Below, in pieces: positions 1 through 8,520 of a DNA stretch of 64,000 nt (positions are counted from its first letter, which is position 1; every line of letters starts with the position of its first letter). A program made the translations under genes and the position numbers. Origin of the DNA: Herbaspirillum sp. ASV7 (GTDB lineage Bacteria > Pseudomonadota > Gammaproteobacteria > Burkholderiales > Burkholderiaceae_D). The notes beneath the pieces are model-generated. The model did no database searches, had not been told where the DNA came from, and was given only the letters and a program-made list of their open reading frames with translations. The stretch covers positions 1 to 64,000 of the forward strand of contig NZ_JAELUH010000025.1 in the NCBI RefSeq assembly GCF_016429215.1, read 5' to 3'.

Positions 1-177
1 GGCGCTGGCCAGGACGGCGGCGTTCTTGACGTCGGCGGCGACGGCGGTCACGCCGGTGCGTGCCGGGATCTTGCCGGCGTCACGGGCGATGGCGACGATG
101 TTGTGGCCACGGCGCAGTGCTTCTTCCAGGATGCGGCTGCCGACATTGCCGGAGGCGCCGATGAGTGCGATTTTCAT
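1..177 (-). CDS. NAD(P)-binding NmrA/SDR-like oxidoreductase, N-terminal part
   Basis: Only the first 59 codons are in the window; the rest lies beyond base 1. The protein begins MKIALIGASGNVGSRI, a Rossmann first strand with the GxxGxxG dinucleotide loop of atypical SDR/NmrA-like NAD(P)-binding proteins, and continues with a second strand (NIVAIARD) and the ADV acidic turn. The ATG at 177 follows AAAGGAA at a normal distance. It lies 62 bp downstream of the MBL-fold gene on the same strand, so both are probably one unit under the divergent LysR regulator. The substrate cannot be judged; quinone or flavin-type redox roles are common in this family. Confidence 0.8.
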   Translation of the reverse strand, partial: MKIALIGASGNVGSRILEEALRRGHNIVAIARDAGKIPARTGVTAVAADVKNAAVLASA

Positions 178-239
178 GAGGTTTCCTTTCAACAGGTTGG
201 ATGGGGCAGGGCAGGACAGGGGGGAGCTCGCGCAGGGCC

Positions 240-1136
240 TCAGGGCCACTTCATTTCGCCCTTGATGACCTTGGCGGACAGTTCCAGCGAGCCGGTGTCG
301 CCCAGGTCGGGATAGCGTTGCTGCATGGCGCTGACCAGGGCGGCGGAGTCGGCGGCCTTGGCCGCTTCTTCGTCGAAGGCCTTGAGGTAGTCGCGGGTGA
401 AGCGTACCGAGGCGATATCCTGCGGCGCACCGGCGGCATAGTGGCCCGGGACCACGATGGCCGGCTTGAGCTTCTCGATGCGTGCCAGCGTGGCCAGCCA
501 GTCCTGGCGTGACTTCAGGCTTTGCGTATCAGCCACCCACACGTGGATGTTGCCGGCCACGACCACGCCGCCGACCACGGCCTTGAGCGAGGGAATCCAC
601 ACGAAGCTGCGATCCGGTTGCGCGCCGTCCAGGCCGATGATGTCGAGCTTGCGGCCTTCCAGCGTGAGGCTGTGGCCCTTCAGTACCTCAGGCGTGATGG
701 TGGCGTGCGGGGCATTGTCACCCAGCTTGGGGCCCCAGTAGGCCAGCTTGCCTTGGGCGGTTTCGCGGATGTGTTGCACGGTCGGCGCGCTGGCCACGAT
801 CCTGGCCTTGGGATAGGCGGCGTGCAGGGTTTCCAGGCCGAAGTAGTAATCCGGGTCGCCGTGGCTGATGTAGATGGTGGTCAGGGTCTTGCCGCTGGCG
901 CGGATCTTCTCTACCACCTGCTGGGCTTCGCGCTGGCCGAACTGGGCGTCCACCAGGATGGCGTCGCGCTCGCCGCTGACCAGCACCGAGCTGACCGGGA
1001 AGATGGCGCTCTTGCCGGGATTGTAGACGTCGAGCTTGAGCGCGCCGGCCGCGTGGGCGGCGGTGCTGCCCAGGGCCAGCAGGCCGGTGACGGCCAGGGC
1101 CAGGGCGTGGCGCAGCAGGCGGGAGGGGTGGGACAT
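240..1136 (-). CDS. Exported MBL-fold metallo-hydrolase-like protein
   Basis: 298 residues. Residues 1-29 form a Sec signal peptide ending AAHA, so the protein is periplasmic. The fold is the metallo-beta-lactamase type: the strand-turn LVDAQFG near residue 61, a metal motif at 91-100 and a late VVPGHYAAG metal/His loop. The usual HxHxDH motif reads HGDPDY here (H92, D94, D96, Y97), so two of the normal histidine ligands are replaced; metal binding or catalysis may differ from true lactamases. A CGGAG ribosome site precedes ATG 1136. It is divergent from the LysR gene and followed by the NmrA-like gene. Substrate unknown. Confidence 0.82.
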   Translation of the reverse strand: MSHPSRLLRHALALAVTGLLALGSTAAHAAGALKLDVYNPGKSAIFPVSSVLVSGERDAILVDAQFGQREAQQVVEKIRASGKTLTTIYISHGDPDYYFGLETLHAAYPKARIVASAPTVQHIRETAQGKLAYWGPKLGDNAPHATITPEVLKGHSLTLEGRKLDIIGLDGAQPDRSFVWIPSLKAVVGGVVVAGNIHVWVADTQSLKSRQDWLATLARIEKLKPAIVVPGHYAAGAPQDIASVRFTRDYLKAFDEEAAKAADSAALVSAMQQRYPDLGDTGSLELSAKVIKGEMKWP

Positions 1137-1195
1137 GTTGGGCTCCGGTAAGGTTGGGTCGGGGAATCAGGAGTGGCCATCATAGGATCGCTTTT

Positions 1196-1240
1196 GTTTT
1201 TGAAAAACAGCATAATCCATCACAGTTTGTTTCTGAAAAC
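1196..1240. promoter_or_regulatory. Two related inverted repeats, likely LysR operator region
   Basis: Between the divergent MBL and LysR genes there are two similar AT-rich inverted repeats. 1196-1208 reads GTTTTTGAAAAAC (perfect around the central G). 1229-1240 reads GTTTCTGAAAAC (GTTT-N4-AAAC). Their centres are about 32 bp apart, close to three helical turns. LysR regulators typically bind paired sites of this kind in the shared promoter of the divergent target gene. Binding is inferred. Confidence 0.5.
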
Positions 1241-1269
1241 GTTCAAATAGAGAAGAGCGAGGCATACCG

Positions 1270-2169
1270 ATGGACAGGCTCATGGCCATGCAGGTGTTCG
1301 TGAAGGTGGTGGACGGCGGCAGCCTGTCGGCGGCGGCCGAGCAGCTGGACCTGTCGCGGCCGGTGGTCTCGCGCTATGTGGCCGAGCTGGAAGACTGGGT
1401 CGGGGCGCGCCTGCTGCACCGGACCACGCGACGCCTCTCGCTCACGCCGGCGGGCAACGAGATCCTGCCGCGTTGCCGGCAGATGCTGGAGTTTTCCGAG
1501 GATATGCGCCATGTGCTGGAAGCGCCCGATGAAACCCCGCGTGGCCTCCTGCGTATCACCGCCAGCACCTCGTTTGCCCAGACGCAACTGATCCAGGCGG
1601 TGGTCGACTACGGTCGTCGCTATCCCGGGGTGGCGGTTGACCTGATGGCGCTGGACCGCACCGTGAACCTGGTGGAAGAGCGCATCGACCTGGCCATCCG
1701 CATGACCAACCGGCTCGACGCCAACCTGATCGCACGCAAGCTGGGCGTGTGTCGTTCCATCATCTGCGCCTCGCCCGATTACCTGGCGCGCCATGGTACG
1801 CCGCGCAAGGTGGAGGAGCTGGCCCTGCACAATTGCCTGACCCATTCGTATGTGGGGCGCAGCCTGTGGCAGTTCGACGGCAAGAGGAAGGGCGCACGCG
1901 GCCAGTCGGTGGCGGTGGGGGGCAGCATCAGCGCCAACGAGGTCACGGTGCTGCTGCAGGCGGTGCTGGCCGGGGTGGGCATCGGCCACATGCCGGCCTA
2001 TACGGTGGCACCCCTGGTGGCGAGCGGCCAGCTGGTGACCTTGCTGCCCGACTACGAGCCGCTACAGCTGGGCATGTATGGGGTCTATGCCTCGCGCAAG
2101 CACATGCCGGCGACGCTGCGGACCATGCTGGATTTCCTGGCGCAGCGCTTCGCCGGCCAGCCCTTCTAA
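1270..2169 (+). CDS. LysR-family transcriptional regulator
   Basis: 299 residues, the normal length for LysR-type regulators. The N-terminal winged helix-turn-helix (about residues 1-60) contains MQVFVKVVDGGSLSAAAEQL and the VSRYVAELE recognition helix, followed by TRRLSLTPAG, a near-universal LTTR signature. The rest is the two-lobed LysR substrate-binding domain (about 90-295). The sequence resembles the large LysR branch that controls neighbouring oxidoreductases (YafC/DsdC-like in style). The ATG at 1270 follows a GAGG site. Divergent to the MBL/NmrA-like pair, which is the likely target. The inducer is not predictable. Confidence 0.93.
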   Translation: MDRLMAMQVFVKVVDGGSLSAAAEQLDLSRPVVSRYVAELEDWVGARLLHRTTRRLSLTPAGNEILPRCRQMLEFSEDMRHVLEAPDETPRGLLRITASTSFAQTQLIQAVVDYGRRYPGVAVDLMALDRTVNLVEERIDLAIRMTNRLDANLIARKLGVCRSIICASPDYLARHGTPRKVEELALHNCLTHSYVGRSLWQFDGKRKGARGQSVAVGGSISANEVTVLLQAVLAGVGIGHMPAYTVAPLVASGQLVTLLPDYEPLQLGMYGVYASRKHMPATLRTMLDFLAQRFAGQPF

Positions 2170-2179
2170 GCGGGCGCGC

Positions 2180-2740
2180 TCAGGGGGTGATGCTGAGCAG
2201 CTTGTGGACCAGCTCCGAGGAGGTGGCGGCGGCAAACTTGCGCATCAGGCGGGCGCGGTGCATCTCCACCGTGCGCGGGCTCAGTTCCACCTGGCGGGCG
2301 ATGAGCTTGCTGGTCTTGCCTTCCACCAGCAAGGCGGCGATCTCGCGCTCGCGCGGGGTCAGGCCGGGGGCGATGGGGCGCTTGGCGCTGACATCCTCGA
2401 AGGTCCAGATGCCGGCCGCATGCGGATCGCCCTGCACCAGCGCATGGCCGGTGACGTGGCACCAGAACATCTCGTCGCTGGAGCGCTTCATGATGCGCTC
2501 GTCGGAGTAAAAGCCTTTTTCGTTGAGGATGGGGACCAGGCGCAGGCCGGTACGCTCGAACTCGTCGGCGGTGGGGTAGATTTCCTGGAAGGACAGCTGC
2601 CGCAGGTCTTGTACGTCGTAGCCGAACATGGCCGCCATGGCCAGGTTGCCCTGCTGGATGATGCGGTGGTGCGAGACGCACATGCCGATGGGCGCGTGCA
2701 TGAAGACCTGTTCGAAATCGATGGGCAGTGGCTGGGTCAT
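2180..2740 (-). CDS. PAS domain-LuxR helix-turn-helix regulator
   Basis: 186 residues from the chosen ATG (MTQPLPIDFEQVF); an upstream in-frame ATG at 2812 would add 24 residues and neither start has a clear ribosome site. Residues about 8-115 form a PAS sensor (APIGMCVSHHRI, MAAMFGYD, ending IWTFEDVSAKR). Residues about 125-185 form a LuxR/GerE DNA-binding domain (LTPREREIAALLVEG, SPRTVEMHRARLMRK). It has no receiver domain, so it probably senses a ligand or cofactor directly. It lies divergent to the CoA-transferase genes, which it may regulate; similar PAS-LuxR genes sit beside scoAB in related bacteria as far as I know. Confidence 0.85.
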   Translation of the reverse strand: MTQPLPIDFEQVFMHAPIGMCVSHHRIIQQGNLAMAAMFGYDVQDLRQLSFQEIYPTADEFERTGLRLVPILNEKGFYSDERIMKRSSDEMFWCHVTGHALVQGDPHAAGIWTFEDVSAKRPIAPGLTPREREIAALLVEGKTSKLIARQVELSPRTVEMHRARLMRKFAAATSSELVHKLLSITP

Positions 2741-2982
2741 GGGTGTGCTGCAAAAATCGGCTGGTTCCCTCGAACCTGGCGCTGTACTCCGAAGGGCGGT
2801 GTTATGCTGCATTGCGCCAGGTATTTTTACCGTATTGTATGGCTTATTTCACCTGACCTATGATATTTGGCGCTGATTGGAGCCCGGCCCTCGCCTGAGT
2901 GCGGCGGCGTAGAGAAGCTCCGATGCCGATCCCGTTTTATGCTTGCCATCATGCTCGCAAGACAAGAGCCGAAAGGAGACTC

Positions 2983-3678
2983 GTGAACAAAGTGTACCCG
3001 GACGCGGCCACCGCGTTGAAAGACATCGTCAAGGACGGCCAGACCATTGCGGTCGGCGGCTTTGGCCTGTGTGGCATCCCCGAGGCGTTGATCGCCGCCC
3101 TGCGTGACTCGGGCGTGCAGAATCTGACCGCCATTTCCAACAACGCCGGCGTCGATGGTTTCGGCCTGGGCCAGTTGCTGTCCACCCGCCAGATCAAGAA
3201 GATGATCGCCTCCTACGTGGGCGAGAACAAGGAGTTCGAACGCCAGTACCTGGCCGGCGAACTGGAGCTGGAATTCACCCCGCAAGGCACGCTGGCCGAG
3301 AAGCTGCGTGCCGGCGGCGCAGGCATTCCGGCCTTCTTCACCAAGACCGGCGTGGGCACGCTGGTGGCCGAAGGCAAGGAAGTGCGCGAGTTCGACGGCC
3401 AGCGCTATGTCATGGAGCGTTCGCTGGTGGCCGACGTGTCGCTGGTGAAGGCGCAGAAGGCCGACAAGGCCGGCAACCTGGTCTTCAACAAGACCGCGCG
3501 CAACTTCAACCCCAACGTGGCGATGGCCGGCAAGGTCACCGTGGTCGAGGTGGAAGAACTGGTGGAAGTGGGCCAGCTCGATCCTGACCAGATCCACACC
3601 CCCGGCATCTTCGTGCATCGCATCGTGGTCAACGCCACGCCCGAGAAGCGCATCGAACAACGTACCGTGCGCGCATAA
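2983..3678 (+). CDS. scoA: 3-oxoacid CoA-transferase subunit A
   Basis: 231 residues. The GTG start at 2983 is chosen because AAAGGAG lies at 2972-2978 and the family begins here ([12 protein letters not shown]); a longer upstream reading has no support. CoA-transferase family I alpha signature [13 protein letters not shown] is at residues about 24-36, and [15 protein letters not shown] with the [13 protein letters not shown] segment follow. With subunit B it moves CoA from succinyl-CoA to acetoacetate or a related 3-oxoacid, in the cytoplasm. This serves use of acetoacetate, hydroxybutyrate or aromatic breakdown products. Subunit B starts 13 bp later. Confidence 0.95.
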   Translation: MNKVYPDAATALKDIVKDGQTIAVGGFGLCGIPEALIAALRDSGVQNLTAISNNAGVDGFGLGQLLSTRQIKKMIASYVGENKEFERQYLAGELELEFTPQGTLAEKLRAGGAGIPAFFTKTGVGTLVAEGKEVREFDGQRYVMERSLVADVSLVKAQKADKAGNLVFNKTARNFNPNVAMAGKVTVVEVEELVEVGQLDPDQIHTPGIFVHRIVVNATPEKRIEQRTVRA

Positions 3679-3691
3679 GAGGAGACAGACA

Positions 3692-4342
3692 ATGGCATGG
3701 ACCAGAGATGAAATGGCTGCCCGCGCAGCCAAGGAACTGCAGGACGGCTTCTACGTGAACCTGGGCATCGGCTTGCCCACGCTGGTGGCCAACCACGTCC
3801 CCAGCGATATCGAAGTGTGGCTGCAGTCGGAAAACGGCTTGCTGGGCATCGGCCCCTTCCCCACCGAGGACAAGGTCGATCCCGACCTGATCAACGCCGG
3901 CAAGCAGACCGTGACGACCATTCCCGGCTCGTCCTTCTTCAGCTCGGCCGATTCCTTCGGCATGATCCGGGGCGGCAAGATCAATATCGCCATCCTGGGT
4001 GCGATGCAGGTCTCGGCCAAGGGTGACCTGGCCAACTGGATGATCCCCGGCAAGATGGTCAAGGGCATGGGCGGTGCGATGGACCTGGTGGCCGGTGTGG
4101 GCCGCGTCGTAGTGCTGATGGAACACGTGGCCAAGGCCAAGGACGGCAGCACCTCGAAGAAGATCCTGAACGACTGCAACCTGCCGCTGACCGGCGTGGG
4201 CGTGGTCGACCGCATCATCACCGACCTGGGCGTCATCGACGTGACCCCGGGTGGCCTGAAGCTGATCGAGCTGGCCACCGGCGTGACCAAGGAAGAGGTC
4301 ATCGAGCACACCGAAGCACCGCTGGATGTGAGCGAGGTCTGA
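3692..4342 (+). CDS. scoB: 3-oxoacid CoA-transferase subunit B
   Basis: 216 residues, the usual size. The beta-subunit motif [11 protein letters not shown] is followed by [12 protein letters not shown], in which Glu47 aligns with the glutamate that forms the gamma-glutamyl-CoA thioester in this enzyme class. The C-terminal half has [15 protein letters not shown] and the [16 protein letters not shown] segment. A GAGGAGA ribosome site lies just before ATG 3692. It is co-transcribed with subunit A and ends before a strong intrinsic terminator, so scoAB is a complete two-gene operon. Confidence 0.96.
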   Translation: MAWTRDEMAARAAKELQDGFYVNLGIGLPTLVANHVPSDIEVWLQSENGLLGIGPFPTEDKVDPDLINAGKQTVTTIPGSSFFSSADSFGMIRGGKINIAILGAMQVSAKGDLANWMIPGKMVKGMGGAMDLVAGVGRVVVLMEHVAKAKDGSTSKKILNDCNLPLTGVGVVDRIITDLGVIDVTPGGLKLIELATGVTKEEVIEHTEAPLDVSEV

Positions 4343-4377
4343 TCGGCCTCAGCGGTCATCATCGGCTGCAAGTGAGA

Positions 4378-4406
4378 AGGGCGCTGCAACTGCAGCGCCC
4401 TTTTTT
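4378..4406 (+). terminator. Rho-independent terminator after scoAB
   Basis: A GC-rich hairpin with arms GGGCGCTGCA (4379-4388) and TGCAGCGCCC (4391-4400) is followed by six T bases at 4401-4406. It sits 35 bp after the scoB stop. Confidence 0.9.
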
Positions 4407-4430
4407 CATTTTTTCATTTCGGCCATGCCG

Positions 4431-5390
4431 CTAACGCCAGCTTCCGGTCGGCTCCAGGAAGGGCGACAGCACGGCCTCGCCCCAGCGCAGCGGCAAGGCA
4501 TGTTCCAGCAGCCGCGCCGATTGCACCTGCAGACGCAGCAGCCGTTGCGCTCCGGCGAAGGCCGCTACCTCGGGACCGTCCCAGATCACCTCGGCCTGCA
4601 CGGCCAGGTAGAGCAGGGCGCCGCTGTCGAAGTCGGCGAACAGCAGGCCGGCCCGTGGATTGACCAGCAGGTTGCCGATGGTATTGAAGAAGGAATTGCC
4701 GACGAAATCGGGCAGGGTCAGGCGGGCGTCGCCATCGACCCGGACAAAGCCGGGTTTGCCACCGCGATGCGAGACATCCACGCCATCCGGTCGTTCTGTA
4801 CCGGCAGAAGCGGTGGCGATGAAGAAGGTATCGGCAGCGCGCACCAGCGCCTGCATGGCTGGCGTCAACGTCGCGCTGTCGCTGATGACGGTGGCCGGCA
4901 GCGCTTCCGCATCCAGCAATTCGGGCTGGCGCGCCTGTATGTACTTGGGGCAGTTGCCGAAGCTCTGGGTGATGGCGATGTCCATGCCCTGTCCCGACCA
5001 GGCCCGCAGCACGCCATTGGCGCGATTGCGCCGACGCGTGTGCGGTTCTATCCCCAGCAAGCCCAGCGCCGCGCCCTCGCGCAGGTTGCCGCGCAGCGGA
5101 TCGCCGGCGGCCATGCGCATGCCGGTGAGGGCCAGGCGGCGCTCATCGGGGGCCTGCACGAATCCCGGCGTGCCCGTCACGATCGAGGCCCAGGGCTGGC
5201 CCCCGGCATCCACCGAGCCCACCAGCAGGAAGGGCAGTTGCGCAAAGAAACTGCGGTGCTGTTCCGGCATGTAGTCGCGGATCACACGCGGGCCCAGGTC
5301 GGCCATCTTCTCGCGCATGCCGGCGCGCTCTTGCGCATACCGCTCGCCGGCGTGAAAGGTGCTGTCGATGCTGGAAGGATGCGGGGACAT
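4431..5390 (-). CDS. Pyridoxamine 5'-phosphate oxidase-family flavin-binding protein
   Basis: 319 residues. The middle of the protein carries a split-barrel FMN-binding fold: PFLLVGSVDAGGQPWASIV near residue 53 and, later, RGGKPGFVRVDG and NTIGNLLVNPRAGLLFAD, the second typical of PNPOx-like proteins. The long form with two barrel segments is usually called a pyridoxamine 5'-phosphate oxidase family protein, often near GST genes. An AGGAG site precedes ATG 5390. It follows the GST gene by 24 bp, so the two form an operon, probably detoxification or redox in function, repressed by the divergent TetR. Exact reaction unknown. Confidence 0.85.
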   Translation of the reverse strand: MSPHPSSIDSTFHAGERYAQERAGMREKMADLGPRVIRDYMPEQHRSFFAQLPFLLVGSVDAGGQPWASIVTGTPGFVQAPDERRLALTGMRMAAGDPLRGNLREGAALGLLGIEPHTRRRNRANGVLRAWSGQGMDIAITQSFGNCPKYIQARQPELLDAEALPATVISDSATLTPAMQALVRAADTFFIATASAGTERPDGVDVSHRGGKPGFVRVDGDARLTLPDFVGNSFFNTIGNLLVNPRAGLLFADFDSGALLYLAVQAEVIWDGPEVAAFAGAQRLLRLQVQSARLLEHALPLRWGEAVLSPFLEPTGSWR

Positions 5391-5414
5391 GGGACGCTCC
5401 TGGGTGAGATGGGA

Positions 5415-6038
5415 TCAGGCCGCCAGCGCGTGCGGCGACACCGGCATGGCGACGAAGCCGGGCAGGGCTTCCACGCGGGCCAGCCAGGCGCGTACGTGGG
5501 CGTAGGGCGCCAGGGCCACGCCGCCTTCCTGCACATGGGCAATATAGCCGTAGCAGGCGACGTCGGCGATGGTGGCGTGGTCTGCGGCGAGGAAGCTGCG
5601 GCCGTCCAGATGGGTCTCCAGCAGGGCCAGCAGGCCGAGGGTCTTGTCTAGCGCCAGTCCGTAGTCGAGTTCACGCTTGAAGAGCTTGGCCAGGCGCACG
5701 CGGTTGGGGCCTTCGAAGATCTCGCCCGAGGCCAGCGACAGGAATTGCTGTACCCGCGCCGCAGCCACCGCGTCGCTGGGCAGCCATTGCTCGCCGCCAT
5801 AGCGGCGCGCCAGGTAGACCAGGATGGCGGTGGAATCGTAGAGCACCACGTCGCCATCGACGATGACGGGCACCTGGCCGCGCGGATTGAGGGCCAGGAA
5901 GGGCGGCTGCTTGTGCTGGCCGCCGGGCAGGTCGACATCGATGACTTCATGCGGCAGGTCCAGCAGGGATAGCATCAGCTTGACGCGATGCGCGTGGCCG
6001 GACAGGGGAAAGCTGTAGAAGCGGATGGGGGTGGACAT
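5415..6038 (-). CDS. Glutathione S-transferase family protein
   Basis: 207 residues from the ATG at 6038, which has an ideal GAGGAG site; an upstream in-frame ATG would run into the operator. The thioredoxin-like N-terminal domain has FYSFPLSGHAHRVKLML, with a serine in the position where glutathione is activated, NPRGQVPVI (cis-Pro) and YDSTAILVYLARR, the glutathione gamma-glutamyl binding region. The all-helical C-terminal domain ends in TIADVACYGYIAHV. Cytoplasmic. First gene of the GST/flavoprotein operon, divergent from the TetR gene, which probably represses it. Confidence 0.92.
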   Translation of the reverse strand: MSTPIRFYSFPLSGHAHRVKLMLSLLDLPHEVIDVDLPGGQHKQPPFLALNPRGQVPVIVDGDVVLYDSTAILVYLARRYGGEQWLPSDAVAAARVQQFLSLASGEIFEGPNRVRLAKLFKRELDYGLALDKTLGLLALLETHLDGRSFLAADHATIADVACYGYIAHVQEGGVALAPYAHVRAWLARVEALPGFVAMPVSPHALAA

Positions 6039-6099
6039 GGGATCTCCTCGGAAAATGGACTGGCCCTGGCGGGCGACGTGCGCGGCATCAATGATCATT

Positions 6100-6121
6100 T
6101 TGTACCGAACGATCGGTACAA
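6100..6121. promoter_or_regulatory. TetR-type operator 1 upstream of the GST operon
   Basis: A perfect inverted repeat TTGTACCGA-N4-TCGGTACAA spans 6100-6121, 62 bp before the GST start. Operators of this size and symmetry suit TetR dimers, and the TetR gene lies divergent. The core TCGGTAC recurs in the second site near 6215. Confidence 0.75.
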
Positions 6122-6209
6122 TAAAACGTGTGGCGGGGGCTTGTCAACTACCTCTCGGGATTATTTTTTTGGCCGGTGGGTACAACGCCTGGCGAGCCAG
6201 CGGTCTTAT

Positions 6210-6222
6210 AATCGGTACGATT
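6210..6222. promoter_or_regulatory. TetR-type operator 2 upstream of the tetR gene
   Basis: AATCG-GTA-CGATT (6210-6222) is a perfect short palindrome containing the same TCGGTAC core as the site at 6100-6121. It lies 52 bp before the tetR ATG, a position suited to autorepression. Confidence 0.6.
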
Positions 6223-6274
6223 TCAACCTTCATGCATCCGTGGCCAGCCTGCCACGGAACCGGAAACCAACGCC

Positions 6275-6844
6275 ATGCCCGCACCCACTCTCACCCGCGA
6301 AGAAGTCGCGCAACGCCTGCTCGCCGAATTCCGCCGCTCCGGCTACGAGGGCGCCAGCCTGGCCAGCCTGTCGGCGGCCACCGGCCTGGGCAAGTCCAGC
6401 CTGTACCACTACTTCCCCAACGGCAAGGTCGATATGGGGCAGGCGGCCATGGAAGTGGCGGGCGCGTGGTTACAGGAGAAGGTGATTCCCCAGCTGCAGG
6501 CAGCCGGCGATCCGGAAAAGCGCATCAAGCGTTACTTTGCGGCCTTAAGCGAGTTCTACGCCAAGGGCACGCTGCCCTGCCTGACCGACCTCTTCACCAT
6601 CGGCGAGGCGGCGGGTCATTTCCAGCAGCAGTTCCGCCAGCGCATCGGCCAGGGCATCAAGCTCATCGCCGGGGTATTGGAAGAGGCCGGCATCGCGCCG
6701 GCCGAGGCGGCGCGCCGCGCCGAGGATGGGCTGGTGATGTTGCACGGCGCGCTGGTGGTGGCGCGTGCGCAGGGTAATACGGCGGTGTTCGCGCGGACCA
6801 TCAAGGCCATCCCGGCAATGCTGCTGGCGCCTCAGGAGGATTGA
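6275..6844 (+). CDS. TetR/AcrR-family repressor
   Basis: 189 residues. The N-terminal HTH covers about residues 8-55 (VAQRLLAEFRRSGYEGASL, then LSAATGLGKSSLYHYFPNGK, the TetR recognition helix). The C-terminal ligand domain resembles the LmrA/YxaF-type TetR class (ending in AEDGLVMLHGALVVARAQGN). It is divergent from the GST/flavoprotein operon, and the two TACCG-type palindromes in the gap are its likely operators, giving autoregulation and drug- or electrophile-inducible GST expression. Ligand unknown. Confidence 0.93.
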   Translation: MPAPTLTREEVAQRLLAEFRRSGYEGASLASLSAATGLGKSSLYHYFPNGKVDMGQAAMEVAGAWLQEKVIPQLQAAGDPEKRIKRYFAALSEFYAKGTLPCLTDLFTIGEAAGHFQQQFRQRIGQGIKLIAGVLEEAGIAPAEAARRAEDGLVMLHGALVVARAQGNTAVFARTIKAIPAMLLAPQED

Positions 6845-6856
6845 GCCGGGCCGTCC

Positions 6857-8503
6857 TCAGATCTGGCCGGGATGGGCGAAGCAGACGCGGTTGCGCCCGG
6901 CGCTCTTGGCCAGGTACAGGGCTTCGTCGGCGGCGTTGAGCACGTCCTCGACTCGGTGATGCCGTTCCCGTCGCAGGGTCGCCACGCCCACGCTCACCGT
7001 CACCACCCGCAACGGGCTGGCGGCATGCACGATCAGGCGGCTGTAGACGGCCTCGCACAGTCGTTGCGCCATCAGCAGCGCGCCATGCTCATCGGTCTGC
7101 TCCAGCAGCACCACGAACTCCTCGCCACCATAGCGGCCGGCATGGTCGGTCTGGCGGGGCAGGTTTTCCGAGAGCGCCTTGGCCACTTCCTGCAGGACCG
7201 TATCGCCCATCTCATGACCATAGGTATCGTTGTAGAGCTTGAAGTGGTCCACGTCAATGAACAGCACCGAGAAGCTGGCACTGGGGTTGCGCAGGCAACG
7301 TTCCCAGGTGGCCAGCATGGCCTCGTCCAGCGAGCGTCGGTTCAGCAGGCCAGTGAGACTGTCGGTGCGGGCCAGTTCTTCCAGCCGCTTTTCGGCCGCG
7401 ACCCGCTTGCGCAATTCCTGGCGCACGTGCAGCAGCAACATCGTGGCCAGGGCCGCGAAGGCTGCCAGCGACAGCAGTACCGCATAGAGCGTCTCGCGCC
7501 AGTTCTTGAAGATGGCCTGCTCGGCACGCCCGACGAAGACGATCAGCGGAGAACCCGGAATGCGCCGGAAGGTATAGAGGCGCTCCACGCCATCGTTGGT
7601 GGCGCGCGCAAAGAAGCTGCCGTCGTCTTCGGCCAGCATGGACTTCAGGCGTTGGAAGTTGGCGTTGTTGCCGAGATCGCGGCCGATGATGGAGGCCTTG
7701 TAGGGCACCCGCATATAGGCCACGCCATCATCCGAATAGAGCGAGATCACACCGTCCACGCCCAGCGTCAGCCCCATGAACAGATCGCGGAAGTAGGCCA
7801 GGTCCAGCGCCATGACCACGATGCCATCGAAGCTGCCATCCTCGCGGGAGAGCCGCTTGGACAGCACCACCACCGGCAGCTCGTTGCCCAGGCTGGCCTG
7901 GATGGGGCGGGAGATGTAGAGGCCCGTTTCGGGACGGTCGCGATGCACCGTGAAGTAGGCCCGGTCGGCATAGTTGGGGCGTGCCTGCGTGGCGCTGCGG
8001 CGTGAGGTGGCTCGTACCTGCCCCTGGGCATCGATGACCGCCATGACGGTGATGTGACTGGCATTGGCGGTACTGCCGAACAGGTAGGCATAGCTCTGGC
8101 TCTCCGGCAGCGCTTTGCCGCCCAGCGGATGCTGGTAGCGGTAGGCCAGGGTATCCAGCGACAGGGACAGCATCTCGATATTGCGTGAAATGGCGCGCTG
8201 GGCGATGAGCGTGACGTTGCTGGCATTGGCCACGGCAGCAAGGCGGATCTGCCGGTAGCTCTGGTACAGCGTGCTGGCACAGATGGCGGCGACCATCAGC
8301 ACGGCGATGATCAGGATCATCGCCAGATATTTCTTCAACTGCTTGATTTTATTTCCCCCCGGGAGAATACAGGCGCAATTAACGCACAGATCAGAAGCCC
8401 GATCCAGCTTGCCGGAAGGAAACGTAGAATGCCCGCAACAGCGCCTGAACTGCCGTGCCGCACTTCCTGTCTGACGGGACAGCACGCCCTGCTTCATGAT
8501 CAA
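6857..8503 (-). CDS. Membrane sensor diguanylate cyclase (dCache-like sensor, GGDEF)
   Basis: Up to 548 residues. The order is: a TM helix (about 62-80, MILIIAVLMVAAICAS), a periplasmic double-Cache-like sensor (about 85-335, with YADRAYFTVHRD and TGLYISRPI), a second TM helix (about 343-363), a linker coil, then a GGDEF domain from DSLTGLLNRRSL. The active loop is GGEEF, so the enzyme should make cyclic di-GMP from two GTP. RQTD lies five residues before it and fits the RxxD product-inhibition site. The first 55 residues are cysteine-rich and unlike the family. A TTG at 8338 behind GGGGGGA, or Met62, may be the true start; the first ATG is only 17 bp from the divergent kinase gene. Confidence 0.9.
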   Translation of the reverse strand: MIMKQGVLSRQTGSAARQFRRCCGHSTFPSGKLDRASDLCVNCACILPGGNKIKQLKKYLAMILIIAVLMVAAICASTLYQSYRQIRLAAVANASNVTLIAQRAISRNIEMLSLSLDTLAYRYQHPLGGKALPESQSYAYLFGSTANASHITVMAVIDAQGQVRATSRRSATQARPNYADRAYFTVHRDRPETGLYISRPIQASLGNELPVVVLSKRLSREDGSFDGIVVMALDLAYFRDLFMGLTLGVDGVISLYSDDGVAYMRVPYKASIIGRDLGNNANFQRLKSMLAEDDGSFFARATNDGVERLYTFRRIPGSPLIVFVGRAEQAIFKNWRETLYAVLLSLAAFAALATMLLLHVRQELRKRVAAEKRLEELARTDSLTGLLNRRSLDEAMLATWERCLRNPSASFSVLFIDVDHFKLYNDTYGHEMGDTVLQEVAKALSENLPRQTDHAGRYGGEEFVVLLEQTDEHGALLMAQRLCEAVYSRLIVHAASPLRVVTVSVGVATLRRERHHRVEDVLNAADEALYLAKSAGRNRVCFAHPGQI

Positions 8504-8520
8504 ATGCGAACGCTGGCGCC

